The notes beneath the pieces were generated by a model. The model searched no databases. It saw only the letters and a list, made by a program, of their open reading frames with translations, and was not told the origin of the DNA. The translations under genes were made by a program, and so were the position numbers. From Notospermus geniculatus (taxonomy: Eukaryota > Nemertea > Pilidiophora > Heteronemertea > Lineidae), in the NCBI GenBank assembly GCA_002633025.1, contig NMRB01000002.1, positions 652,856-716,855 of the forward strand: a stretch of 64,000 bases of DNA. Direction: 5' to 3'. Numbering within the stretch: position 1 is the stretch's first letter; every line of letters starts with the position of its first letter. Positions 53,672 to 64,000 of this stretch are shown here, in pieces.

Positions 53672-56600
53672 GTGACCGAGTGATCTTTGCTGAGAGTCCC
53701 TCAGCTCCAGGCATTCCAATAGTCTACAGAACTGCTGAAGAGAGAAACTCTAACCCAGACAGGCTCAATTTAGACAGGTTAGTTAAGATACGAGCATAAG
53801 TTACAACATCAAAAGTTGATGACTAAAGGTCTATGATTCAAGAAGAATATATTGAAGAGACAATTGCCTGGAATTGAACTGTTTGCCTGTAGATACGGTC
53901 CTATGCAACATCATTGACTGCCTATGTTTGAAGTTGTTATGCGTATTTCCTTCCATTCATGACATTTAGGCGACGGTTGACTGTATGTCCTATACTAGAA
54001 GGTGAAGACCAGTTACGGTTGCTGAACTATCAACATAATTTCATCACAAAGATTCAACACCTGGGTGGAATAAAACGGCTGATATTCCTAGACCTCTACG
54101 ACAACCAGATAGAGGAAATATCAGGACTGAATACCCTTAAATCTCTCAGGGTGCTAATGCTGGGGAAAAACAGGTAAACATCAGCGTATCACCTTACTTG
54201 GGGAGTGCAATGGCAAGTGGTTGAATGTCCAAATTGTGACAAAGAAGCCATGGGTGAGATTCCCACACGAGATCCCAGTTTACCCTGTGGATTCAATTGG
54301 TCATATGAATAAAGACTAGTAAATGCTTTTACTTGAATTTTGCAATACAAATGCACTAGGCGATGCTGTACAAATCTGAAGGTAAAGCATTTGATAGTCT
54401 TTATTCATATGAGCCAATGACCCATTACTGTATGCTGTTCTGCTGCTATCTGTTTACTATTCTGCTGCTATCTGCTTGCTATTCTGCTGATATCTGCTTG
54501 TTGTTCTTCTATGTTGCCATATACATGTACTTCTAGGATAAAGAAGATAGAAAATCTGACTTCCCTGATGAAGCTGGATGTGCTAGATCTGCATGGAAAC
54601 CAGGTAACAATTTACAACTTGCCACTTAAGTTCTGATTGCCGCACCTCTGCCAACTTACACGTAGTAGACAACAATCTTAATATTAATATTACTTGCCCT
54701 TCTGCTGCCATTTTTGCCGTCATCCATTCACACACAATTTCTCAAAGTTTTGTCTTTTCTTTTTAGATTCGAGAGATAAAGAATCTGAACCATTTGACAG
54801 AACTTCGTGTGCTAAATCTCGCTGGTAATGAGATCCAGCATGTCGATAACCTGACCGGCATGGACTCACTCGCTGAGCTGAATCTCAGACGCAATAAAAT
54901 TAAGACCATAGTAAGTCAAGTCTATCTACCGGTATATCTTCACCTAAAGCCAGATTTAGAGGAGCTTATTTTCAGATGTGAAACTTTCTCGTTACCCCTT
55001 TCAGAGTGATATCGACAGCTTGCCAAGTCTCCAGAGGTTATTTCTCAGCTTCAATGAAATTACCCAGTGAGTCATCATTTCTGTTTGTGTTCTCCGTATT
55101 CAGAACTTTTTGTTCAGGAAATCTTTGGTCAATGCATTCTTGCTGAAAAGTGTTAAAGGTTGAGTTGTTGGTCAAGTGTTAACCTCAGCCCAGAATTAGA
55201 GCCAAAGAATTGGTTTTCTTTTCAGTTGGGAGGACATATCTTGCCTAGGTGATTCCACAAGTTTGTCAGAGATTTCACTCGATGGTAACCCTTTTGCCCA
55301 GGAACAGACCTACAAGCAAGTTATTCTACGTCATATGTCACAACTCAGGCAGCTGGACATGAAGAGAATTACAGTAAGAGACCACTCTACTTTAAGTCTT
55401 ATAGTTGACAATCTTGGATGATTTGTATGTAATGTACCGGTAGGAGGACATAAGAACCCTCAGTGGAAACCTATGTTATCAAAGAGAGTGACCCTCACTA
55501 TCACATGAGTACCAGGTCCAGCCAGGATCTCTGAGGTGACCCTGTGCCAGATGTTTCCACTGTGGCACTCGGGTAGTCCGGGTTATTTAAGTGTGCCGGC
55601 TTATGAGCCATACCCTGCTGATCTTGATACCAATAGTCATATAATAGTATACATAACAGTGTTTGCTTTCTAATTGGAAGAGCTGTGATAAATTCCTGAA
55701 CATAAGTTATGGTGTGATGTCAAATTGGCCTACTTCTGTGTAATGTATTGCCACTCCTTGTTGATAGATGGAAGCACTGTTTGAATTTTTGCGGTTAAGC
55801 ACAATTATATGTGCATTGATGTGTTACAATTGCTCCTGGCCAACTAAGCTTTTACTGCTATTGACATAGCCATCAATGGGAAGTTTTGTGGGTGGGTGAC
55901 AGAAGGGGAATTTAACCCATTTTCTTTTGAAGTACAAGTACTTGTGTAGGCCTCTGATGTCAGGTGTCTGAGTGATTTTAAAATACCGGTAAGGAAATAA
56001 GTCAAATGAAGTCATCTATGCCCCCCCCCCCNTCAATATGGCAACCAAATTGCAGCTTTTATGTTAGAATGTTGGAATATTGAAAAAAACATAGGGCCAA
56101 ATATAAAAGGGCGATCATCGCGCGATTAAGACTTACACGCGTGTAACTTCAGTAAATGCACGCACTTCCACCATGCACTTGATGAAGTTACACGCATCTA
56201 AGTCTTAACACCCTTTTTGAATATGGCCCATAGGCTGTTAGTTATCCAGTTCACCCCCAGCAGGGATAGGGTCAGAGGGTAGATATTAGACGAATACATC
56301 ATAGTGATTGCTCAATCTACCACAAAATATTATTCAGTATGTCTATAGCGTAATCCCTACCAAATGTAGGGTATTATAGATGAGATAAAGAGAATTATAA
56401 AGGATCAAGCTGAGCATTGTGAAATTATACTTGAAAATGCTCTGAATGCAGATATTAATCATTGGTCAATGATGTGGAACTTATAAATCAAATCTTTGCA
56501 CACAATTCATAAAGCATACATTGACTTTCACTTCAACTTGCAATTCAAATACCGGGCATTCTTCATAAATTTTCCCGTTAAAGCAAAGAACTACCCCGGT

Positions 56601-59600
56601 ACACACAGAGACTTTTCTTGCTCTGAACACAATTGAATACTGTTCACTTATAATGTTAAACTGATTTTCCCAATTTTATTTTTTTTTCGGAATGGCATTT
56701 TGCCACGTCGGCGGGCCCGTAAACCAAAGAATAAAAAAAGTGTGGCCTTATCCAGTTCACCCCCAGCAGGGATAGGGTCAGAGGGTAGATATTAGACGAA
56801 TACATCATAGTGATTGCTCAATCTACCACAAAATATTATTCAGTACATCTATAGCGTAATCCCTACCAAATGTCGGGTATTATAGATGAGATAAAGAGAA
56901 TTATAAAGGATTAAGCTGAGCATTGTGAAATTATACTTGAAAATGCTTTGAATGTAGATATTAATCATTGGTCAATGATGTGGAACTTATAAATCAAATC
57001 TTTGCACACAATTCATAAAGCATACGTTGACTTTCACTTCGACTTGCAATTCAAATACCGGGCATTCTTCGTAAATTTTCCCGTTAAAGCAAAGAACTAC
57101 CCCGGTACACACAGAGACTTTTCTTGCTCTGAACACAATTGAATACTGTTCACTTATAATGTTGTGAGGCCCATGGCTGTTATTATACGTCTGGGATTAA
57201 TTTCTTTTTTTATCTTGGATTTTCATATCAGGAGGCTATGCCCAAGCCACATACAGTTATGAGTTTGATGGAATGTGATTTGTTATAGAAAGAAAACATG
57301 TGTACATGTTGCATATTCAATTTCTGACCAGGACATATTTCTGCCTGAATTGAGAAACTTCCTGGTTTTGTCACCGTGTATTTTGTATCATTATTCATTC
57401 TCGTGCTGAAGCTCACGAGCATTTGTGGCACTTTGGATTTGGGAAAGTTCAAGGTTGCTATATTATGTCCTTGACGCAATTGATTCGTACCGATATTCAT
57501 GTGGACGTTTGTTGATTTGCGATTTCAAAAGGATGCGTACGACAATCAGAGATACTGCGCTATGAACGGATACGCCATGAATCACCGCCGAATGGCTCCT
57601 GTGTTGAAATGCAGTCAGTGCACTGCAATATGCCAGGTATGCATGGATTATCTAATGTTTTCCATATTTTGTTTGCAAAATGTCGATACCTTTATGTATC
57701 ATGTATCCATTGGTCATGTTGACATTGCTGATCCAAGACAATCGAAAGGACGCTGATCATTGTTTAGAGTTGAGTGGACAAATGGTCCATGAGGGGCAGA
57801 AGTTGTTTTACGCCATTTGTCAAAATCTGTCGTTTTGCTGGTCAATATGGTCAGCATGGTCAAATCATTTGCTCTCAGTCTGTTCAGAAATTGACTTACT
57901 GCCTTAAAAGTGAAATAAAGGACTTAGGAGAAAGTCAAAACTAGTTAGAGTCTTTACTTAAATTGGCTTTAGGCCGATTACCTAGGGAGATGCCATGTTT
58001 TAACTTTCGCCAATTGTTATCAAAGGCAATAAAGTTATATTTTCAAAGACATGTCGGATCTATTCAAATGTTGTTCTAAAACTGAACAGACAAGACAACT
58101 TTTTTAGCCCAGTCCCATATATGAGATGGTACAGGTATATCGAACAAAAGTTGAAAGACATGCCATACAATGTCATGTTTGAAAATGAAAGTCGGGGTAC
58201 ACCGGGGTCGTTGATTGAAAACGAGGCCTATTGACAACTATGAACGATCAAAAATGTCATAGACATTTCTTTGTCTGTTTTGTGAACGCATGGCTGGCTT
58301 CAAAAGTCATCACAGGTGGTGAGATTGTGACAAAGAACAGGAGTTAATGGCTTAGGCACTTCGTTTTAGATATCGAAAGAAATTGATCAGAATGTAGAGT
58401 TGTTTATCTCCGCTGATCAAGCCATTACTGCCGTTGGAGATACCGTTGATACAGGCCTCGTGTTCAGTCATATAAAATCAGAAACTCAAAGCCTTAGCCC
58501 TAAAATGAACTTTCACGACTTTAGCAAGGATATTACTAATCTGGGTGACACACCTCACAGACTGGGGGTCCGCTTGAACTTGAGTCAGTTGAAGGGATTA
58601 ATACATCATGTACATCAACATGTAAGTTCTGATTGATTCAAATCTGTCATATTCATGTCATTATGTACCGGTAGAACATTTGTTATTGTTCCAGTTCATG
58701 TTTCCACTTTTCAGATCTTCATCATTTCAGACTGACAGGGCAGTTCTTGGCATAAAAGGATGTTGGAATTGAATTGATGGATGCATATTGGTGTATCTTT
58801 TTTATTTCCAGGAGGAGGAGAGGCGGATAGCAATCGTGATGGCAAGAAAGGACGACGAGAAGAAGAGGGAAACTAATAAGGCTGCCCTCATCAAAGTAAG
58901 TTTAAAGTTACTTTTCAATACATTTGAGTCAGGTAGCTCAGTAGTATTGGCCAATCTAAGAAGTGACATCGGAGAGTGACTTGAGCTGTGGACAATTTAC
59001 GTGACTTACCGAAATGAGGTTTATAGCGTTCTCTTTCAATGCACTTATAATGGGTGAAGTCGGGCAAAATTAGATGTGCTTCATATATACAGGAAGACAG
59101 TTCAGTTTTGGACAGCTGGAGGATTCCAGCTTGAATGGAAAGACTTTGTCGATATGTCGCTTGATAGCACTCTAATTCTGGTACTTCAGGAGAAACGCCG
59201 CATTGCAATCAACAATGCCAAGAGGCAGTGGGAGGTGAATACGACACATATGATGTCTCGTACTAATAGACTGCTAAAGATGCCTGAAATATATGCCAAC
59301 CATGTGGCAACTGTGCCGAACTCAACGTTTGAGAGGATGGATGGAAGGGATGATGACTTTGACTCTGTCAGGTGCGTAGTGTACTGTTTGATCTGAATCT
59401 GGTTTCATCTCAATGGAAATGATGCGTTACCCACTGTTGGCCTGTCATGTATGACAAGGAAATGAGTTTCGATGTTTCCTCCCTGGTCTGACCTAAGTCC
59501 TGGGGATCACAGTGGCATAGTGGTTGAGCATGGGACTCTTGACCAATAGGTCACAGGTTGTGGGTTGGATTCCCCACTGGTTGATCACCACTTTGTATGG

Positions 59601-62600
59601 TTGTATTACAATTAAAAGCTGTGTGTTACCAGTACTTTCTTTATGAGGCCTCTTTCAGGCTAGATTTTGTACAGGTAGATAACCAGGTTATTGCCTTTCT
59701 ACTTGAGTTACCCTGTAGAATAAGAATTCTTTGACCTACATGTTCAGTACCATGATTTGGGAACTGGATTCCCATGCTGATTCAGGACAACATGTTTGTT
59801 CAAAGTGACATGCTCCAACTCATATCAACTGCACATGTTTCCAGGTCAGTTGTTACTGACGGAATACCAGTTTATGTCCTTTCATACTTTAGACCTTTAG
59901 GAATCACTTTACTGCTAAATACCATCATGATTATTATAACTTTTTCACGCAAATTAATCTAGACACAATGTGAAAAATTGACCCGATTCAAAATAGCCTG
60001 TTAGTATCAATTTATAAGAAAGGACATTCAGTCATGTTTTATTGAATGAAATTGGCACTTAGTCATTCTTCCAAGTGACCAAGTAATATATTATCCATGC
60101 ATGACTTTCGTGTATGTTGGTGAATAATGCAGTCTGCTGTTACCTACATAGTCTACGATATGATCATAAACAGATTTATCATTAATTGATGGTACTTCGG
60201 ATGGTTAAGGTGACATTGTGTGGAATATCAAACTACAGAGATTCTTGATTCTTCAACTCACAGGATCCGAATCACCACTAAGTTATATCATTGTTACTTC
60301 AAAGGGATCTGTGGAAATGGATCTATGGAAAAAACTTCACTGTTTACAAACTGTGACTGACCTGACAATTCTCAGAAAATGTTTCATAAGTGGATCGTGA
60401 AAAACACATGACAAGTTGCCATAAACTGAGAAAAGTTCATTGTTTGTCTGCTTCGATATAAAACATTATTTCTACCTGTGAAAACTGGCAAAATGCTTCG
60501 CAAAAAAGTCAAACATAGAAACTACATAAACATGACTTTCAAAGCTTTGCCTGTGATCGTATATCAAAACGGTCGTAGTAACGGTATATGTGTGAATGGC
60601 TTCAGACCGAGGTAAGTCTCACTGACCACAAAAAATCGTTCTGTGTATCAATGTGGCACATGTGAAACCAAATTAGTATTCGTTTTCAAGATTGAGTCTT
60701 TGACATCCTTATAATATGTCTATTCAGCAGTGGCCGCTTCAGCAGACCGTCCAGTGCCCATAGTCTCCAGTCACAGAGTGAAGCAATGCCATCCTCGAAT
60801 AGAGATCGGCCACGTTCAGCCCGACATCAGACCCATACCAACGACGCTAAGGTAGAGAAGGATCCCATTATTCTTAGGTGAGTCTATATTATTGATCAGA
60901 ATGACGAGATATTAAATGCCAAACATCACTCAATGATTCGACATGGAAAAGAGTGCACAACAGGCAGAGAATGTTCCTGTTCATCTTCAGATTGCTTGCA
61001 CTTGCAGGCTGCTGAATCCTTTATAGTCATGGACAAGTTCACAAGTTGACCCCAGCAGTTCACCATACAGTACAGGTCACAATTGACATCCCTACGGCTT
61101 CGCGTAAGTTACTCGTAAGTTACCCGTAACTTACGCGTAACTCACGGCTTTGGTTTCGCGTAACTCGGCAAAATCGCGCAACTCGCCTCGTAAATCACTG
61201 CTTAGCTAACGAAATTCGCGTAACTCACCTCGTAAGTTACGCGTAACATAGCTCGTGAGTTGTTGCGTAAGTTACGTGTGAATTACGCGTAACTTGCGCG
61301 AATTTAGGGATGTCAATTGTGACCTGTACTGTACATACTCAACTGTCAACCACGCTGTCCACACTGTATTCCAGTTTCAGGGAATAGAGGCTATGCACTG
61401 ACATCATCAAATGACGCCATCAATGGGTATGACGCCACGTGTTGGATGGAAAATGGACGGAGCACGTGGTCAGATGCACTGCATCAGCATGTCACAACGT
61501 TCCATCCAACATGGCATCACCTCGCTGATGACGGCACGTGCATAGCCTCTATAGGTGTGGGGCTGATGTCAGGTGCCCCGAACTTAAGACCACTGGCATG
61601 TTGTGTATGCTGGCTGGTACTGTACTGGAAATCCTTCTTGTTGGGATTTCCTTGTTGGCATTAAGTTGTGCTGATAGTATATCAAAATCATTCTCATTCT
61701 GTTCGTAGCAGGTCTGCTAAAACACTGCCTGTAAAAAAGTTGCCAATACAAGTACCCTATGAGGCGAAAATGACGTAGGTGAACACAGGCTAAACCTAAT
61801 CCTCAGTATCCTTGTAATTTATAGGCATGCATTCCTGCTATTCCCTGCATTAATAAAAGGTGCTATTTACCAATCTTGGGTAACTGTCCTATCCAAAAGA
61901 TTGAATTAATAAACTTTTCAGTCGAATAAAAGTATCATTTGATAAAGAATGAATTTTGTTTTCAATATGCATAACTCAGCCTGGGATTCTGGAAAGGAAC
62001 AATCCCCATCCTAAAAACTTAATAAAGGCGCATGCATGCATTATTTTCTTACAGAGGGCTTCTCACTGCAGCTTTTGAAAACACTTGGTAAATGATCTTA
62101 AATTTACCACTGTTGAAATTTCAATTTGACTTCCTACCCACTGTGTAATCTACACACCCTAATCCCTCTGAAATAATTCACTCAGTTTCTCATTTAATCA
62201 TGCTCTTTAATTGTTTGGTGTTAGTGTGTTAATCCTGGTCACCTCTAACAAGCTCAGAACTCCAACTCTCCATGTCAGGACACATGCAACCAATGGATTG
62301 CGTATTACCGGTACTCTGATGCAGAGTATTCATACAGACCTACTTCAATGCCTACTGTCTGCGGAATGGGGCTCAAACATTTGATTTCCTGACTTCTTGC
62401 CACTCAGAGTGACTACACATCTGGTCGGAGCTAATGATGATGAATAATATTCAACAAGGGTAGTAATGATAGCTTCACTACTACCCTAAGACATAGAAGT
62501 CCTGAATGTTAAGTCTGGCACCTGTCATTGAAAAGATACATTTGTCACTAACAATTCAAGTCACTCTAGAACACACCTGATCAGCAAATGTTCTGATACT

Positions 62601-64000
62601 TTTGACATTAACCTCCACAAAGTGTTTACTCATGGCACACATTATAGTCCATGAGCCAGACCGATTTTGACTACCAATTTTGTGACCAGATCCAACGTGG
62701 ATTTTTGATCAGTCTGATGTCTGAGGTGTCTGAAATCACGTGATGGACATTTCAATTCAGTAGCTTTATGCCCCTAATTAAGATTCTTAAAATTGTTCAT
62801 TGGAATCCCATTGCAATACTTACACAGACTTGTATTACAAATTGAGGTGTCTATATACAGCTAACTTTTTTCTCGTCGGTTTTAGACCCCATAAATGTAT
62901 TACCAATAGATAGAAATATGGCACTTCTCAGTCAGTTAGGCCTGTTTAGAATATGAGATAATTGGTATTATTGTCATAAAAATGGCATTTTCAGTGATTT
63001 TGATGGATTTGGGGCAAAATTTGACATATACGTCATTTCTATGTTACAGCGATGTCATACAATGTTTAAAATATAGCTATTTGACGGAGAGGTGCCACAT
63101 TTCTATCTATTGGTAATACACATTTATAGGGTCTAAAACCGGCGAGAAGAAAGTTAGCTGTACATGGACACCTCAATTTGTAATACAAGTCTGTATAAGT
63201 AGTGCAATGGGATTCCAATGAACAATCTTAAGAATCTTAATTAGGGGCATAAAGCTACTGAATTGAAATGTCCATCACGTGATTTCAGACACCTCAGACA
63301 TCAGACTGATCAAAAATCCATGTTGGATCTGGTCACGAAATTGGTAGTCAAACTGAAAAATCTGGGGTCTGGCTCATGGACTATTACACAAATAATTGTC
63401 TATTTGTATCGAAATGTTTGGTACAGTCAGATGCATGCAAAGATGTGGAGTTGACCTCAATGATATTGGTTATTTGTCATAGTTATGGTGATGTGACGAG
63501 CATATTTTTCTCCAATTTGATCCAAGCAAGACATGAGAAAGTGCCTGAGGCAGCTGTGTCTTAAAAGAACATAATCTTGATCAAACATTTCGAGTGATTA
63601 TCAGCCTACGGCAGATTTGAATCATTTCAAAAGGAACAAATTTGCTCAATATGCCAGGGCAGCTTTGATTGGTTCAATCCTTGCTTTATTACCTAATACC
63701 ATAGAGAAAGACAACCATATTATCTGGCCAGCGAATAAATAAGTCCTCCCCATCAGCTTGGAAGAAATCTGCTGTGGAACTTAACAAGCTTGGGTTAATC
63801 CATGAATTCCAAAAGAGCAGAAAAAGTGCTCTCATTCATTATTCATTCGCTACAAGGAGATGGTACTCTTCATTCAGAAGTGTCGTTACTTCACCACTGT
63901 TTTCAACTGCTTCTGATTTTGATTTCACCAATAACAACACACCTGACTGCGATTCATTTCAGTAACATGTCAAGCAGTCCCACTGGTAGTGACCTCACTC
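53672..64000 (+). CDS. LRRC49: LRRC49, tubulin polyglutamylase complex subunit (partial)
   Basis: Exons: 53,672-53,777; 53,970-54,173; 54,537-54,603; 54,767-54,910; 55,005-55,066; 55,226-55,373; 58,812-58,895; 59,190-59,371; 60,728-60,877; 61,709-61,774; 63,963 to the edge (the last three are less certain but phase-compatible). LRR units are clear: LTVCPILEGEDQLRLLNYQH, LIFLDLYDNQIEEISGL, LDVLDLHGNQ, LRVLNLAGNEI, LAELNLRRNKI and LQRLFLSFNEIT. The LRR cap LRQLDMKRIT leads into the charged helix EEERRIAIVMARKDDEKKRE and EKRRIAINNAKRQWE, as in vertebrate LRRC49. Human LRRC49 belongs to the TTLL1 tubulin polyglutamylase complex acting on ciliary and neuronal microtubules. The 5' exon is not visible; the C-terminal half lies beyond the window. 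Introns carry several MITEs. Confidence 0.92.
54299..54414. mobile_element. MITE, TCATATGAATAAAG family, second copy
   Basis: Inverted ends GGTCATATGAATAAAGACTA and TAGTCTTTATTCATATGAGCC, with AGTAAATGCTTTTACTT inside. Same family and length class as 5,427-5,544. It lies in an LRRC49 intron. Confidence 0.8.
56031..56031. other. single N after poly-C tract
   Basis: An isolated N after ten Cs in an LRRC49 intron. Probably a homopolymer read ambiguity or a join. Confidence 0.5.
56093..56231. mobile_element. 139-bp MITE in LRRC49 intron
   Basis: Arms of about 45 bp: TAGGGCCAAATATAAAAGGG at the left and its imperfect inverse CCCTTTTTGAATATGGCCC at the right, with GACTTACACGCGTGTAACTT mirrored inside. 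No coding capacity. Confidence 0.65.
56242..56658. repeat. direct repeat, copy 1 (417 bp)
   Basis: Nearly identical to 56,748-57,163. Starts TTATCCAGTTCACCCCCAGC and ends CACTTATAATGTT. About 90 bp of different sequence separate the copies. Non-coding; within an LRRC49 intron. Confidence 0.85.
56748..57163. repeat. direct repeat, copy 2 (416 bp)
   Basis: Second copy of the unit at 56,242-56,658, with only a few substitutions (for example TGTAGGG versus TGTCGGG). Suggests a recent local duplication or an assembly duplicate. Confidence 0.85.
59507..59590 (+). repeat. tRNA-derived SINE-like element
   Basis: A-box-like GTGGCATAGTGGTTGAGC, a GACC/GGTC variable-arm hairpin, and a B-box-like GGGTTGGATTCCCC in a GTGGG...CCCAC stem. 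It resembles Leu/Ser-type tRNA heads of SINEs. The T-loop Cys-box base is mutated, so not a working tRNA gene. Confidence 0.45.
61068..61331. mobile_element. 264-bp MITE filled with GTAAGTTACGCG repeats
   Basis: The ends are CAGTACAGGTCACAATTG, continuing ACATCCCTA, and the exact inverse. TA flanks both sides (61,066-61,067 and 61,332-61,333), as in Tc1/mariner elements. The interior is an irregular array of CGTAAGTTACGCGTAACT-like words in both orientations. Confidence 0.75.
61800..62640. other. LRRC49: LRRC49 intronic sequence, nothing recognised
   Basis: AT-rich, without exon-like frames or clear repeats. Lies between the tentative exon 61,709-61,774 and the large foldback element. Confidence 0.5.
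62645..63383. mobile_element. 739-bp foldback element with TTA target duplication
   Basis: The arms are about 290 bp, starting TAGTCCATGAGCCAGACC and ending in the inverse, with matching internal blocks (ACATCAGACTGATCAAAAAT, CACGTGATTTCAGACACC). TTA flanks both ends (62,642-62,644; 63,384-63,386), as for PIF/Harbinger elements. No transposase; lies in an LRRC49 intron. Confidence 0.8.

Noticed and set aside
57499-57756. Cys-containing 85-codon frame as an extra LRRC49 exon
   Set aside because: No matching segment in LRRC49 between LRQLDMKRIT and EEERRIA, which are adjacent in the vertebrate protein.
61085-61310. CRISPR-like array of GTAAGTTACGCG repeats
   Set aside because: The genome is eukaryotic, spacing is irregular, both orientations occur, and the array is bounded by inverted repeats with a TA duplication, so it is a MITE.

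Overview
This is a eukaryotic, metazoan genomic scaffold. Its genes are split by canonical GT-AG introns, intergenic DNA is AT-rich, and MITE-like foldback elements are abundant. Motifs such as TACATGTA, TAGGCCTAC and TACCGGTA recur. Orthologues of GCN1, LRRC49 and DNMT1, a Ngaro/DIRS-type retroelement and animal-type channels suggest a marine invertebrate, perhaps a deuterostome such as amphioxus, echinoderm or hemichordate. The species cannot be fixed from sequence alone. Two N gaps (277 and 392 bases), three isolated single Ns and several duplicated blocks show the assembly is imperfect, and this affects interpretation below.

Layout: 1-10.1 kb is mostly non-coding, with foldback elements and tRNA-like SINE remnants. 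It holds one likely first exon (8,422-8,742) of a pentameric ligand-gated channel (pLGIC) gene. 10.7-22.5 kb is a same-strand tandem array of seven intronless copies of a TRPV-like channel with N-terminal ankyrin-like repeats and six membrane segments. Copies 1 and 7 are intact, copy 5 is nearly so, and copies 2, 3, 4 and 6 are broken or chimeric. 22.9-32.7 kb holds two tandem Cys-less pLGIC-like genes with matching exon lengths. If the 8.4 kb exon belongs to the first of them, the whole TRPV-like array sits inside its first intron.

34.7-53.3 kb is GCN1 on the minus strand, the ribosome-stall sensor scaffold that activates GCN2. Its C-terminal half is well covered by about 24 exons. In the middle, one exon runs in frame into the gag-like ORF of a Ngaro-type retroelement, and roughly 750 residues of GCN1 cannot be found. 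That 5 kb interval contains the retroelement, hAT elements and a single intact DNMT1 catalytic-region exon on the opposite strand. Two neighbouring GCN1 exons are also duplicated. 53.7 kb to the right edge is LRRC49, a leucine-rich-repeat subunit of the tubulin polyglutamylase complex, on the plus strand and running off the window.

The most interesting biology is the 8-33 kb channel cluster. A TRPV-like family has lost introns, amplified, exchanged sequence and acquired a charged selectivity-filter motif (N-M-K/R-D), and it lies among Cys-less pLGICs. The GCN1/DNMT1/retroelement mosaic is either transposon-driven rearrangement or scaffold misassembly; the evidence for both is given.
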